A stretch of DNA of 46,874 nt from Candidatus Firestoneibacteriota bacterium (GCA_903861835.1 CAIOVX010000073.1:1-46874), one strand, 5' to 3'; positions 1-9,281 are shown, numbered from the stretch's first letter. The notes: a model not told the origin generated them from the sequence alone. Translations and numbers: made by a program.

Positions 1-39
1 CAATAAGAAAAGAAAATGCAGGGGGTTTCTAACGTTCGT

Positions 40-285
40 AACGTTCTTAACGTTTATAACGAAAACATAAAAGCCGTGTATTGAGCAGTTATCGTTCTTA
101 ACGTTTGTAACGTTCTTAACGTTTATAACGTAAACATTAAATCCGCTGTATTGAGCAGTTATCGTTTTTAACGTTTGTAACGTTCTTAACGTTTATAACG
201 AAAACATAAAAGCCGTGTATTGAGCAGTTATCGTTCTTAACGTTCTTAACGTTCGAAACGTTTATAACGAAAACATTAAGAACGT
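40..285. repeat. Tandem 69-70 bp repeat built from AACGTT units
   Basis: Three consecutive units start at 40, 109 and 179 (69, 70 and 69 bp), followed by a partial unit from 248. Each unit contains AACGTT palindromes spaced 9 bp apart and a non-palindromic core reading approximately AGCCGTGTATTGAGCAGTTA. Units 1 and 3 are almost identical, while unit 2 has a few substitutions and one extra base. No gene is visible in 1-450. The flank at 286-350 contains more scattered AACGTT copies. Confidence 0.9.
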
Positions 286-350
286 ATTTTCTGGGTTTAG
301 TTCTGATTTCGGTTCTGATTTTGCCTTACGTTATGAACGTTATAAACGTT

Positions 351-430
351 ATTCTGCTATGCCAGACGTAGTCTGGCATGACAAATATCTTTCCTTACAG
401 AACATGACGCACGCAGTGCGGCATATAAAC
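351..430 (-). repeat. 80-bp two-hairpin element, copy 1
   Basis: This is the same 80-bp sequence as at 6634, 12078 and 12255. It contains two inverted repeats, TGCCAGAC/GTCTGGCA with a 3-nt loop and GCAC/GTGC with a 3-nt loop. Relative to the other copies the first stem carries paired changes (CCGGAC/GTCCGG becomes CCAGAC/GTCTGG), which keeps the pairing. It lies just 3' of the secA stop codon in the direction of secA transcription. Confidence 0.85.
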
Positions 431-450
431 TTTATGAACGTTACAAACTT

Positions 451-3102
451 TTATTCCTTCTCATCCTTCCCATGGCATTTTTTGAATTTCTTCCCGCTCC
501 CGCAAGGGCACGGATCATTCCTGCCTACTTTAGCGGCGGTACGCCGGACGGGAAGGACCGTTCCTTCCGGTTCTTCAGGATGAAGGTACGGAACCCTTGG
601 TCCTCCCATCTGCGGAGGAAGCTGCTGCTGCCTTCTCGCTTCCTGTCCCGAAAGCTGGTTCACTTCTTTGTGCTCATATGATACCCTGGCAACCGGTTTG
701 CGTTCAACCGCCTGTTCAAATTCTACCTTATCTTCGCTTCTTACCTGCACCCTTGAAAGGAACTTCAGGACTTCTACTTTGATGTTCTGTATCATCTCCG
801 AGAACATCTCGTAACCCTCTTTCTGGTATTCCAGGAGAGGATCCTTGCCTGCATAGCCGCGAAGCCCGATGCCCGACCGAAGGTGATCCATATTATACAG
901 ATGGTCCTTCCATTTATTGTCTATCGCCTGGAGCATTATCATCCGTTCAAGATGCCTGGTTATCTCGGCGCCATTCATCTGCTCCCTTGAAGAATAAGCC
1001 GCCTCAACCGACTCAGACATATGCTCCCTGAAAGTTTCGTGCGTAAAGCCCTTCATTTTTTCCGGGCCTAAGTGGATCTCAATATTGAAAACATCCAGGA
1101 GTTTTGCTTTCACTCCCGTGAGGTCCCATTCAAAAGACGTCTTCTTTTCGGGGGCGAACTCATCCATAAAGAGGTCAAGCGTGTCGTTTATCCATTTGTC
1201 AACCTGCTCTTTCACGGTATCTTTTTCCAGTATCATTCTGCGCTGGGAATAGACAATCTCTCTTTGCTTATTCATTACATTGTCATAATCAACCGTGTGT
1301 TTCCTGTACTCAAAGTTCATGCCTTCGACGCGCTTCTGGGCGCCTTCAATGGTCTTGTTTATCCACGGGTGAGTTATCGGAGTCCCTTCTTCTATCTTGA
1401 AGGTGTCCATAATTTTCACCATGCGCTCAGACCCGAAGACGCGCATAAGGTCATCGCCTAGCGAAAGGAAGAATTTTGAGGAACCCGGGTCGCCCTGCCT
1501 GGCGCAGCGTCCGCGAAGCTGGTTATCAATGCGCCTTGCCTCGTGCCTCTCGGTTCCTATCACATGCAGCCCGCCGAGGTTCGCGACGCCCTCACCGAGA
1601 ACTATATCCGTTCCTCTTCCGGCCATGTTTGTTGCGACGGTTACCTGTTTGTACTGTCCTGCAAGGGAGATGATTTCTGCTTCGCGTTCGTGGAATTTGG
1701 CGTTTAAAAGCTGGTGTTTTACTCCTCTACGGTTCAGCATTTCGGAGAGTTCTTCGTTGTGCTCAATGGAGATGGTGCCGACGAGCACCGGGCGCCCCTT
1801 CTCGTTCAGCCCTGCAATCTCTTCAACTATCGCTTTGAGCTTTTCTTTCCTTGTCTTGTATATCTCGTCATCGCCGTCCTCGCGGAGCATCGGCTTATTT
1901 GTCGGGATAATTACAACGCCGAGTTTGTACGTGTGCATCAATTCGCCGGCTTCTGTTTCGGCGGTACCGGTCATTCCCGCGAGCTTCTTGTAGAGGCGGA
2001 AATAGTTCTGGAGGGTTATGGTAGCAAGCGTCTGGTTCTCGCGCCGTATATCAACGCCTTCCTTCGCTTCTATGGCCTGGTGCATGCCGTCGCTCCAGCG
2101 CCTTCCGGGCATCAGCCTTCCCGTAAACTCGTCTACGATGAGTATCTCGCCGTCTTTGACGATATAATCAACATCCTTTTTGTAGAAGGAATGGGCTTTG
2201 AGCGCGTTGATAAGGTGATGGACATAGTCCATATGCAGGCCGTCAAAGAGGTTCGGCATTTCAAGGAGCTGTTCCGCTTTGGCAACGCCCGCATCAGTTA
2301 TGGCAAGCGTCTTATGCGCCTCTTCTACTTTGAAATCCTCTTCGCGCTTGAAGAACGGCACGAGGCGGTTGAGCTTGTAGTATTTATCGGTTGATTCGTC
2401 GGCAGCGCCCGAGATTATGAGCGGAGTCCTTGCTTCGTCTATGAGTATGCTGTCAACTTCGTCAACGATGGCGAAATTATGCTTGCGCTGGACTACCTCG
2501 CGCATGGAGGTTGCCATGTTGTCTCGCAGGTAATCAAAACCGAACTCGTTGTTCGTTCCGTAGGTAATGTCGCAGGCATAGGCGTCGCGCCGTTCGTCGG
2601 AAGAGGAATCGTTTCTGATGCAACCGACCGAAAGACCCAGGAACCTGTAGATGTTTCCCATACCCTTAAAGTTTCCTTTGCCCAAACTGTCTCGCTCTGC
2701 GAGGTAATCATTTACGGTGACTACATGCACGCCTTGGCCTGAAAGCGCGTTAAGGTACACGGGAAGCGTCCCGGCAAGCGTTTTTCCTTCGCCGGTTCTC
2801 ATCTCCGCGATATTCCCCCAGTGCATGGCTACACCGCCGAGCAGCTGGACATCAAAATGCCGAAGCCCGATGGAGCGAACCGAGGCCTCGCGAACAACGG
2901 CATAGGCTTCAGGAAGCAGGTCATCCAGTGTCTCGCCTTTGGCAAAACGCTCACGGAATTCGACTGTCTTAGCCTTGAGCGCTTCATCAGAGAACTTCTT
3001 TAGCGCCGGCTCAAAGGAATTTGCCTGCTCCACAACCGGCCACATTTTCCGAAGCAGCCTTTCGTTTTCGCTTCCGAATATTTTTGTCAGAAATTCAAAC
3101 AT
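451..3102 (-). CDS. secA: SecA preprotein translocase ATPase
   Basis: SecA is the ATP-driven motor that pushes unfolded precursor proteins through SecYEG at the inner membrane. The 883-residue product is about the usual length for the family. The Walker A motif MRTGEGKT is at residues 101-108, the Walker B-like [16 protein letters not shown] segment follows at about 215-230, and the helicase motif GRGTDIV is near 490-500. The C-terminus ends with a SEC-C zinc motif, [14 protein letters not shown], which in known SecA proteins binds SecB or ribosomes. The ATG start is 15 bp after the upstream barrel gene, and all domains are intact. The stop codon is directly followed by an AACGTT-containing sequence and an 80-bp structured element. 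Confidence 0.98.
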   Translation of the reverse strand: MFEFLTKIFGSENERLLRKMWPVVEQANSFEPALKKFSDEALKAKTVEFRERFAKGETLDDLLPEAYAVVREASVRSIGLRHFDVQLLGGVAMHWGNIAEMRTGEGKTLAGTLPVYLNALSGQGVHVVTVNDYLAERDSLGKGNFKGMGNIYRFLGLSVGCIRNDSSSDERRDAYACDITYGTNNEFGFDYLRDNMATSMREVVQRKHNFAIVDEVDSILIDEARTPLIISGAADESTDKYYKLNRLVPFFKREEDFKVEEAHKTLAITDAGVAKAEQLLEMPNLFDGLHMDYVHHLINALKAHSFYKKDVDYIVKDGEILIVDEFTGRLMPGRRWSDGMHQAIEAKEGVDIRRENQTLATITLQNYFRLYKKLAGMTGTAETEAGELMHTYKLGVVIIPTNKPMLREDGDDEIYKTRKEKLKAIVEEIAGLNEKGRPVLVGTISIEHNEELSEMLNRRGVKHQLLNAKFHEREAEIISLAGQYKQVTVATNMAGRGTDIVLGEGVANLGGLHVIGTERHEARRIDNQLRGRCARQGDPGSSKFFLSLGDDLMRVFGSERMVKIMDTFKIEEGTPITHPWINKTIEGAQKRVEGMNFEYRKHTVDYDNVMNKQREIVYSQRRMILEKDTVKEQVDKWINDTLDLFMDEFAPEKKTSFEWDLTGVKAKLLDVFNIEIHLGPEKMKGFTHETFREHMSESVEAAYSSREQMNGAEITRHLERMIMLQAIDNKWKDHLYNMDHLRSGIGLRGYAGKDPLLEYQKEGYEMFSEMIQNIKVEVLKFLSRVQVRSEDKVEFEQAVERKPVARVSYEHKEVNQLSGQEARRQQQLPPQMGGPRVPYLHPEEPEGTVLPVRRTAAKVGRNDPCPCGSGKKFKKCHGKDEKE

Positions 3103-3117
3103 GTTGGTTTCCTTTGG

Positions 3118-4077
3118 CTATAAGCCCAGCGATAAATTAGCGAAGATCATCAGCCCGCCGTAATATGTATTATTTGCTACCGGCAGGCTCGCGCCGCCGG
3201 AAAGAGAGACTTTGTCTGTCGGATTGATGCTTATTCCCATTGCAGCTCTGCCTATTATGCTTCTGGCGAAATAGTACTCTGTGTCATATTTTGAGAGATC
3301 CGGAAGCGCGTCAAGACCGCTTCCAGCGTAAGCTGCCTTTGCCTCGTATTGCGTAATCCCGTTATATTCCATAATAAAGGAGACAGCTGTATTGACCGGG
3401 TACTCAACCGCCACATTATACTTTACCTGGTAGCTCGGCCCGACATTAATCGTTTTTTCGGCCCCATTGATAGAACTTATTGGAATTCCCGCAAAAGTGT
3501 CCGAGGACGCGCCTAAGCGGTACACATAATAAAAATTCCCGTAGAGAATAAAAGGCAACCTTTTCTCTTTTGTCGCCGCGCCGGCCAGGAAGTCCCAGGT
3601 ACCGGTGCTCGTGGGCAGCTGCGGCGCTCCTGAAGAAAAGAGGCTCTTGCCGTTAGGGAATTTCACGCCTATTTTAAGGGCAACCTTGCCTGAAAGACTC
3701 TGATTTTCCGCGCTCTGATTGCTTCCTATTAGCCAGATATCTCCCAAGGAAGCCGCGGTCAGATCCAAGCCTTTGCCCGCGTTGATATAGTGTCCGGTGA
3801 AATAGGGAACTTTTACTTCGACTTCACTCCCGAATGACGCACCATACTTAAAGTCCATTGACAGTGTCTGTTCCTGCCTGGAATCCGTTGCAGGAAAAGC
3901 CGTGTAGTTTCCGTTCCCGTCATACCAGCCCTGCGGGTTAACCACGGTGTAGCCGATGGCAATTTGGTTCTTACCATCTTTCACTATCTCTGCGTCATCG
4001 GTCACAAACGGGCGCGCCGGCAGAGTAAATGCCACCGCTAGAAGAAACGCCGACAGAAATATTTTTCTTCTATTCAT
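3118..4077 (-). CDS. Outer-membrane beta-barrel protein (Phenol_MetA_deg-like)
   Basis: The product is 319 residues. An N-terminal signal peptide (residues 1 to about 22, MNRRKIFLSAFLLAVAFTLP) is followed by RPFVTDDAEIVKDGKNQIAIGY, a pattern I associate with the MetA-pathway phenol degradation family of outer-membrane barrels. The rest alternates polar and aromatic residues in short strands and ends in a hydrophobic LSLGL, as expected for a BAM-inserted barrel. The ATG directly follows the TAG of the upstream isomerase gene, so the two are probably translationally coupled. The substrate is unknown, and the family name is inferred from motif memory. Confidence 0.7.
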   Translation of the reverse strand: MNRRKIFLSAFLLAVAFTLPARPFVTDDAEIVKDGKNQIAIGYTVVNPQGWYDGNGNYTAFPATDSRQEQTLSMDFKYGASFGSEVEVKVPYFTGHYINAGKGLDLTAASLGDIWLIGSNQSAENQSLSGKVALKIGVKFPNGKSLFSSGAPQLPTSTGTWDFLAGAATKEKRLPFILYGNFYYVYRLGASSDTFAGIPISSINGAEKTINVGPSYQVKYNVAVEYPVNTAVSFIMEYNGITQYEAKAAYAGSGLDALPDLSKYDTEYYFARSIIGRAAMGISINPTDKVSLSGGASLPVANNTYYGGLMIFANLSLGL

Positions 4078-4950
4078 CTAAATACTCTTCAGTATTTTTT
4101 TGATGTTATTCAGGCAGTAGACGCTTGATTCCTTCGCGCCTGAGGTGTACGCCTGGCCTCCGGGCCTGTTGACCACATCTTCGGACATCTTCGCCGTCTT
4201 CATCCGCCAGTGCGTCTCAAGCGAGACATAGCCGTTGTAGCCCATGTCCTTGAGCGCCTTGAACTGGCCCCAGTAGTTTATGTCCCCTTCGCCGACAGGC
4301 ACCGACTCCGGTTTGCCTTCTGCGCCCATCTTTACCGCATCTTTCATATGAAAGTGTATCATGTATTCTTTCACGAAATTAAAACCGGTAGGGAACGGGC
4401 ACTCGCCGTAGGTTAAATCGTGCCGCTCGTTCGCCGGGTCCCAGGTAGCGCGGATGAGAGGAGAATTGATATCTTTCATAAACCGTCCCAGCTGGCGGCC
4501 GGTGCCGGCAAAACAGGCGGCTTCGTTCTCAACTCCGAGAATTATCCCGTTGGCCTTCACTCTCTTTACTACCGGAACGAAATTATCAAGAATTCTTCCG
4601 TAGTAAACGTCAAAATCGCCCTTTCTCCAGAAGGTGAAACCGCGTACAATTTTTGTCCCGAGCGCGTGGGCCAACTCGGAACACTTGTCAAGTATCTCAA
4701 AGTGTTCCTTTATTTCTTTAGCATTATCAATATCACACTTAAAGAACGGGGCGGCGATGGAGCAGCACTTAATGCCGTTGTCTATGAAGGCAGACTTGAT
4801 GGTCTTGATATCTTCCTTAGTCAACTGGTGCGGCGCCTTATTCCAGGTGCTGCGGACTTCAACCGCGGCTATTTTTTCTTTTTTGCAAGTTTTAACGAGT
4901 TCATTTAAATCCTGCGAGATCTCGTCTCCGAAAGTAGCTAACTTGAACAT
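4078..4950 (-). CDS. Sugar phosphate isomerase/epimerase-like TIM-barrel protein
   Basis: This 290-residue protein belongs to the xylose isomerase-like/AP endonuclease 2 TIM-barrel superfamily. The four usual divalent-metal ligands are recognisable in order: Glu in GVENEAACF, Asp in ATWDPANE, His in HFHMKD and Glu in VSLETHW. The family isomerises or epimerises keto sugars, or dehydrates inositol derivatives; the substrate cannot be told from sequence. The start is supported by an AGGAGG ribosome binding site a few bases before the ATG. It lies upstream of the barrel protein and downstream of the homocitrate synthase-like gene, from which it is separated by about 240 bp of AACGTT repeats. There is no signal peptide, so it is cytoplasmic. 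Confidence 0.85.
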   Translation of the reverse strand: MFKLATFGDEISQDLNELVKTCKKEKIAAVEVRSTWNKAPHQLTKEDIKTIKSAFIDNGIKCCSIAAPFFKCDIDNAKEIKEHFEILDKCSELAHALGTKIVRGFTFWRKGDFDVYYGRILDNFVPVVKRVKANGIILGVENEAACFAGTGRQLGRFMKDINSPLIRATWDPANERHDLTYGECPFPTGFNFVKEYMIHFHMKDAVKMGAEGKPESVPVGEGDINYWGQFKALKDMGYNGYVSLETHWRMKTAKMSEDVVNRPGGQAYTSGAKESSVYCLNNIKKILKSI

Positions 4951-4992
4951 ATTTTCCTCCTAAAACAAGTAAGAAAACACAACCTATAGGAT

Positions 4993-5195
4993 CGTTTATA
5001 ACGTTTATAAGGTTTATAACGTTCATAACGTAAAACTAAAACGAACCGTGGCTCAACCTTATCAACATTACAAGAGAACCGTTTCGTTCGTAAAGTTTAT
5101 AAAGTTTATAAGGTTCTTAACGGAAAACTAACCTTAGCGGTATTCGTTATAAACGTTACGAACGTTATAAACGTTAAGAACGCTATGAACGTTAT
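4993..5195. repeat. AACGTT-type array
   Basis: Two degenerate clusters of AACGTT and GTTTATAA units flank a short unique segment. The right cluster, 5145-5195, is the more regular. The last unit overlaps the stop codon of the homocitrate synthase-like gene, whose TAA is the TAA of TAACGTT on the minus strand. No gene is visible between 4951 and 5191. Confidence 0.85.
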
Positions 5196-6571
5196 GCTTT
5201 ATTCATTTTTAAAACCATTTCAATTAGTTGTTCTTCCGCTATCCCCAAATCATTATAGTTTTTATAGTATTGGCTTATTTCCTTTTCATAGCTGCGAATC
5301 TTCTTTTCCCTGAGAACCTTCGCGGCATTTAAAACCTTGGCACAAAGCTCAGGAGTGGCGGTTATTCCCGCTGCCTTGAGGCGTTTCGCGTTCTTATTGA
5401 TAACATCTTCAACGGCAGAAACTCCGCTGTGCTTGCCGAACACAAATCTCTGCTCCCCGCCTACCGTCTCTTCTCTTATGAACTGGTAGATAGCCGGGTG
5501 GATAAGAATGCCGGCGGTATGGATGCCGGACTCGTGCGCGAATACGCCTTCCCCAATGATGGGTTCATGCGCCTGCACGGGTATGCCTGAATATTTCTCT
5601 ATTTCCTTGCGGAGAGTGCGGAGCAGGTCATACCGGAAGCCGGGTATTTCCACCCCGTAGAGTTCCTTCAATATAAGGACAGTCTGGTGGATGGAAGTGT
5701 TCCCGGCGCGCTCGCCGATGCCGTTCGCGGTGACTCCGGCGTAAGTCGCGCCGTGGCTCATCGCCCTCACCGTATTCAACGCGGCCATCCCGAAATCATT
5801 GTGGAAATGAGCAGTCATCGGGACGCCGTTCAGCGCCTTTATCATCTTAGGGATGTAATAATCAACCGATTCCGGAGTAAAGACGCCGCAGGTATCAGAG
5901 AAGCACATCCTCGTACCGCCCGCTTTAACGCAGGCCTTGGCCCACTTTACGCCGTACTCAATGTTCCCGCGCGAAGAATCTTCGGAGGCAAACTCTATGC
6001 GGGATATTCCCTTGGACTTCGCGTACTTGATGGCGTCGCAGACCATCCGCGTGTTTGCTTCGCGGTAATAGGCAAGCGGGGTCTCTATCCATTTATCAAG
6101 GGACTTTCCGTCTCTCTTCAGAAGGGTCTGTCCGAGCTTGTATTTAATATGAAGGTCGGAGAATGTGGAAAGCACAAGTATTGAAACATCGTCAGGCTTC
6201 CCGCCGATCTCTTTCATCGCCTTTACCACTACATCAATATCGGCAGTGTTTGACCTGCACATAGCTAATATTTCAATATCCTTGCTTATCTCGCCGTCCC
6301 TCTGCGCCTTGGCGATGAGCTTTAGCGCCTTGTAATCCGACTGTCCGCTTATGGGGAAGGCAACATCCATAACATGAACGCCAACCTTCGCCAGGAGCTT
6401 TGCCAGATGGAGTTTCTGCTCAGGAGAGAAAGCCACTCCGGGCATCTGCTCGCCGTCACGGAGGGTATCATCATAGATACGGATCCTGTCCGGACGCGGA
6501 AATTTAAGATGCTTGGTGAACTTCTTCGGTTCATTTATGAGTTTGCTCAACGGCTCTTTAAATTCTATCAT
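5192..6571 (-). CDS. Homocitrate/2-isopropylmalate synthase-family enzyme
   Basis: This 459-residue DRE-TIM metallolyase condenses acetyl-CoA (or a similar acyl-CoA) with a 2-oxoacid. The N-terminal IYDDTLRDGEQMPG carries the catalytic Arg38 and metal-binding Asp39. The metal-binding HFHNDFG motif lies near the middle, followed by NGIGERAGN and the HESGIHTAG and GKHSG motifs of the second subdomain. The C-terminal LeuA allosteric dimer domain of feedback-regulated isopropylmalate synthase is absent, so it looks more like homocitrate or citramalate synthases. No leuBCD or lysine-pathway genes are in the window, so the exact acceptor is undecided. The start has a GGAGAG site just upstream. It is downstream of the RuBisCO-like gene with a structured repeat between them. 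Confidence 0.85.
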   Translation of the reverse strand: MIEFKEPLSKLINEPKKFTKHLKFPRPDRIRIYDDTLRDGEQMPGVAFSPEQKLHLAKLLAKVGVHVMDVAFPISGQSDYKALKLIAKAQRDGEISKDIEILAMCRSNTADIDVVVKAMKEIGGKPDDVSILVLSTFSDLHIKYKLGQTLLKRDGKSLDKWIETPLAYYREANTRMVCDAIKYAKSKGISRIEFASEDSSRGNIEYGVKWAKACVKAGGTRMCFSDTCGVFTPESVDYYIPKMIKALNGVPMTAHFHNDFGMAALNTVRAMSHGATYAGVTANGIGERAGNTSIHQTVLILKELYGVEIPGFRYDLLRTLRKEIEKYSGIPVQAHEPIIGEGVFAHESGIHTAGILIHPAIYQFIREETVGGEQRFVFGKHSGVSAVEDVINKNAKRLKAAGITATPELCAKVLNAAKVLREKKIRSYEKEISQYYKNYNDLGIAEEQLIEMVLKMNKA

Positions 6572-6591
6572 GTACTCTCCGTCTTATTGTT

Positions 6592-6634
6592 TACGTTATA
6601 AACGTTAAGAACGTTAAGAACGTTAAAAACGTTA
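6592..6634. repeat. AACGTT array (9-bp period)
   Basis: Five successive TAACGTTNN-type units run directly into the 80-bp element that starts at 6634. The array lies between the RuBisCO-like gene and the homocitrate synthase-like gene. Confidence 0.9.
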
Positions 6635-6713
6635 TTCTGCTATGCCGGACTGAGTCCGGCACCAAATATATCTTACCTTACAGAACAAGACGCACGAAGT
6701 GCGGCTTACAAAC
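6634..6713 (-). repeat. 80-bp two-hairpin element, copy 2
   Basis: This full-length copy carries the hairpin GCCGGAC/GTCCGGC, whose loop is TGA instead of GGA, and the hairpin GCAC/GTGC. It ends exactly one base before the TAG stop codon of the RuBisCO-like gene, so the element begins the 3' untranslated region of that transcript. Confidence 0.9.
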
Positions 6714-8018
6714 CTATTTTGTTAAAGTGTAGTTATCCCCTTCCCCGTATACCCCGAAACGATCTATCGCCGCCTGGAGCTCCTTCTTTGACTTCGCGTA
6801 CTCGCGGAGAGGAATCTTTTTGTGTGTTGCTTCAATCGCCTGATGGAAGGCCTTAACGCCGGCCTTAAGCCCCATAGGATGGGCGTGAATACCGCCGCCT
6901 GCCCCTATTATTACATCGTTTCCGAAATCAGAAATTATCTGCGGAACAAGCCCCGCATGCATTCCCGCGGAAGGGCCCGGCCACGCTCTCTTGATATGGT
7001 AATACGGCGAAGTCAATTCCTGGGCAATGCGAATCACCCTCTCCTTCACCATCGGCACCTTGCCGAAATAGGAAGGGTAAATTACCATATCGGCGCCTGA
7101 AACACGAACCAGTTTGCCAAGTATGACATTTGAAGCCACGCCGTAGTTCGGCGAGCCGAAGAACGCTCCCGCGAAATCGGGATGGGCAAGTATGGGCACA
7201 TTTATTTCCGGGTCTTCCGCGAGCACCGAGAGCGCCGAGAAGCTGACGGTATAAACATTTACCATCAGGCAGTTCGCGCCGGCCTTGACAGCAGCCTTCG
7301 CTTTCTTAAACATCTTGTCAAACTCGTCCGTGATGTTCACGGAATAGAGAACCTTTCTTCCGGTCTCCTTCTTTATCTTAGCGACTGCCTTCATACACTC
7401 TTCAACGCGGTCTTCAACAGTGCAGAAGTTCGGGTCAGCAAGCAGCTCATCGTCTTTTATAACATCCACACCGGAAGAACCAAGATCATAAAGCATTTTG
7501 CCGAGCGCTTTCGCGTCCATGCCGATGCAAGGTTTAAACATAGCAACCATCAAAGGCCTGCCATTCACATCAAGAAGTTTTCTTATGCCTTCAATGCCGA
7601 ATTTCGGGCCCTTGTATCTTTTCACAAAGGATTTTGGCAGTATTACATCCAGCAGTTTCAGCTTGCCTGACATCGAGATGTTGCCGTAGAGCGCTGTAAG
7701 CGCCTGCGGAATTTGTTGGTTGATGTTTATCGCCGGGAAACCGATAAAAAAAATGAACTTTCTTTCTTTTACATCTTTAGGTATGGCGTCCTCGTAATGC
7801 GGTATTTCATAAACGCCGAGTACGCGGGCGACAGATCTTTCCCGTATAGCGTCCGTTTCTCCGGGAAGCTCAACCCAGGTGCCTGTGGACTGCTCCAGCG
7901 CGATAGCCTCAACCTTCTTCAATATATCTGTGGTCTCGCACTCCAGGAGATAAAGTCCTATGACATAATCGTCTGTGTTTATACTCTCGAAATCTACGAA
8001 TATCTTTGGGTCAAGCAT
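6714..8018 (-). CDS. RuBisCO-like protein (form IV type)
   Basis: This 434-residue protein is homologous to the RuBisCO large subunit. Retained active-site features are Glu42 with STGTW (44-48), Asn113, Lys162 (equivalent of spinach K175), the carbamylation/metal segment IKDDE with Lys188, His279, Lys320 in the loop-6 position, Ser350 and the phosphate-binding GGG at 374-376. Changed are Cys164 in place of K177 and MVIYPS in place of the GDHIHAG segment that contains H327. Such changes are typical of non-carboxylating form IV proteins. Known roles of that group include methionine salvage enolase or isomerase and 3-oxo-isoapionate-4-phosphate decarboxylase or hydrolase in apiose breakdown. No methionine salvage genes are nearby, so the reaction is undecided. 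A perfect AGGAGGT ribosome site and a good promoter precede it. Confidence 0.9.
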   Translation of the reverse strand: MLDPKIFVDFESINTDDYVIGLYLLECETTDILKKVEAIALEQSTGTWVELPGETDAIRERSVARVLGVYEIPHYEDAIPKDVKERKFIFFIGFPAININQQIPQALTALYGNISMSGKLKLLDVILPKSFVKRYKGPKFGIEGIRKLLDVNGRPLMVAMFKPCIGMDAKALGKMLYDLGSSGVDVIKDDELLADPNFCTVEDRVEECMKAVAKIKKETGRKVLYSVNITDEFDKMFKKAKAAVKAGANCLMVNVYTVSFSALSVLAEDPEINVPILAHPDFAGAFFGSPNYGVASNVILGKLVRVSGADMVIYPSYFGKVPMVKERVIRIAQELTSPYYHIKRAWPGPSAGMHAGLVPQIISDFGNDVIIGAGGGIHAHPMGLKAGVKAFHQAIEATHKKIPLREYAKSKKELQAAIDRFGVYGEGDNYTLTK

Positions 8019-8077
8019 TACTACCTCCTGGTTGCCGTTTCCGGCGCAAATTGACGTTTAATACCCGTAAGTAATAA

Positions 8078-8106
8078 ATTATACGGGAATAGACCAAATA
8101 ATTCAA
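8078..8106 (-). promoter_or_regulatory. Sigma-70 type promoter for the RuBisCO-like gene
   Basis: On the minus strand, a -35 TTGAAT (8101-8106) and a perfect -10 TATAAT (8078-8083) are separated by 17 bp. The start codon of the RuBisCO-like gene is about 60 bp downstream. Confidence 0.7.
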
Positions 8107-8203
8107 TGTAATTCAAAACCGGGTTTCCATGGAAAACAAACTCAGCATGCCCTAATTGCAATAACAGTTTGGCGAGAAGTCTTCCGCAAAAGCAGAATAA
8201 ACA

Positions 8204-8232
8204 TTGCGTTCAACGGATATTTAATGTATAAG
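8204..8232 (+). promoter_or_regulatory. Possible promoter for the lipoprotein gene
   Basis: TTGCGT (8204-8209) and TATAAG (8227-8232) are spaced by 17 bp, about 40 bp before the lipoprotein ATG. The -35 is weak, so the call is tentative. Confidence 0.4.
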
Positions 8233-8273
8233 ATTAGACGTTGTTAATTTCAACCAATTAACACAGGGCAGGT

Positions 8274-9122
8274 ATGAATAAATTCACTCTCGGAATACTG
8301 ATGCTTTCAGCCGTCGGAGTTCTTCTCGGCGGGTGCGCTAAATCTTCTAATTTATTGGGCTGGGCAGCCCCGACAGGCGGCAGTACGGCAGCGCTTAAAG
8401 CCGACGGCAACGCTAAATTTGCAGGGGGGGACTGGGCCGGCGCTTCTAAAAGTTTCAAGGCGGCTGTTAACGCGAACCCCGCCGACAGCGAGGCAAGGTA
8501 TAATTATGTCAAAGCGTGCTGTAAATCCGCCGGACTTGACCTTTCCGCTTTCTTAACAGACTTTTCCAATTCAAACGGCAATCTGAATTTCAATGGAAAT
8601 CCCTTCAAGTTCAGTCCCGGCTATACAATGAGCGGCGGTGATTTTATGCTTATTGACAGCACTGCCAGGATGTTCGGAATGAGCCTCACGCGGCTTGAAC
8701 CTCTTATTCAACTTATCATAGACTACCTTGATCCGATTGCGTCGGGAGCCTGCGACGGAGTAATACCCGCGAATTCGGTCGGACTGAATGTGAACCTTGC
8801 TTTCGCGCATTTGCTCCGCGGCATGTTTTGTGTGTTTGATACAGGGCTAGACGGCACTCTCAATTACAATGTTATGCAAAAAAACTCGGACGGAGTGATT
8901 CATATTTATCCCGTAAACAATTCCAACTTTCCAAACGGCGCGGAAATAATAGCCCCGACCACGGTCTTTGATTCCACAAAAGCATCGGCAAAGTCTGATT
9001 TGAGCAGCGCGATAACAAATCTGAATGTCGCTATTGCAGAAAATACGGACGGATCAGGGGGGCTCCTGGTTTCACTGAGAAATGAGCTGCTCAATATTCA
9101 GGTCTGGTTTGATACTCTATAG
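8274..9122 (+). CDS. Predicted lipoprotein with one TPR-like repeat
   Basis: The product is 282 residues. The signal peptide ends in a lipobox, LGGC, with the acylated Cys at residue 21, so the protein should be attached to a membrane facing the periplasm. Residues about 40-75 (ALKADGNAKFAGGDWAGASKSFKAAVNANPADSEARYNY) form one tetratricopeptide-like helical pair, shown here as motif positions only. The remaining 200 residues resemble no family I recognise; they are rich in Asn, Asp and small residues. It is one of the few plus-strand genes and stands alone between its own putative promoter and a terminator. Its function is unknown. Confidence 0.8.
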   Translation: MNKFTLGILMLSAVGVLLGGCAKSSNLLGWAAPTGGSTAALKADGNAKFAGGDWAGASKSFKAAVNANPADSEARYNYVKACCKSAGLDLSAFLTDFSNSNGNLNFNGNPFKFSPGYTMSGGDFMLIDSTARMFGMSLTRLEPLIQLIIDYLDPIASGACDGVIPANSVGLNVNLAFAHLLRGMFCVFDTGLDGTLNYNVMQKNSDGVIHIYPVNNSNFPNGAEIIAPTTVFDSTKASAKSDLSSAITNLNVAIAENTDGSGGLLVSLRNELLNIQVWFDTL

Positions 9123-9199
9123 AAATTCCGGCGAATTACTTCAGGATTCAGATTTTGTATATCTTTTTCGTTAGAAACTAACAAACTTTGTGAAGCTCA

Positions 9200-9215
9200 A
9201 TGCCCTCACGGGCAT
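9200..9215 (+). other. Small stem-loop with TCAC loop
   Basis: The inverted repeat ATGCCC / GGGCAT has the loop TCAC. It repeats the loop design of the terminator 80 bp downstream. No T-tract follows, so it is not a terminator by itself. Confidence 0.5.
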
Positions 9216-9281
9216 GGCTTCCCACACCAATTACACTAATTCAATCTCCGATTGTCCGCCGTCCCGGTGGATTTTCTTCAT

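Noticed and set aside
1-330. Possible CRISPR array
   Set aside because: The repeats are contiguous 69-bp units with conserved content and no variable spacers, and no cas genes are present.
40-330. Possible replication origin from repeated short boxes
   Set aside because: The boxes are AACGTT rather than DnaA boxes (TTATNCACA), and no dnaA or dnaN gene is nearby.
1397-1993. Long plus-strand open frame opposite secA
   Set aside because: It lies antisense within secA, has no ribosome site and no family-like sequence; it is a codon-bias shadow.
6714-8018. Genuine carbon-fixing RuBisCO
   Set aside because: K177 and the H327-containing segment are replaced, and no phosphoribulokinase or small subunit gene is present in the window.
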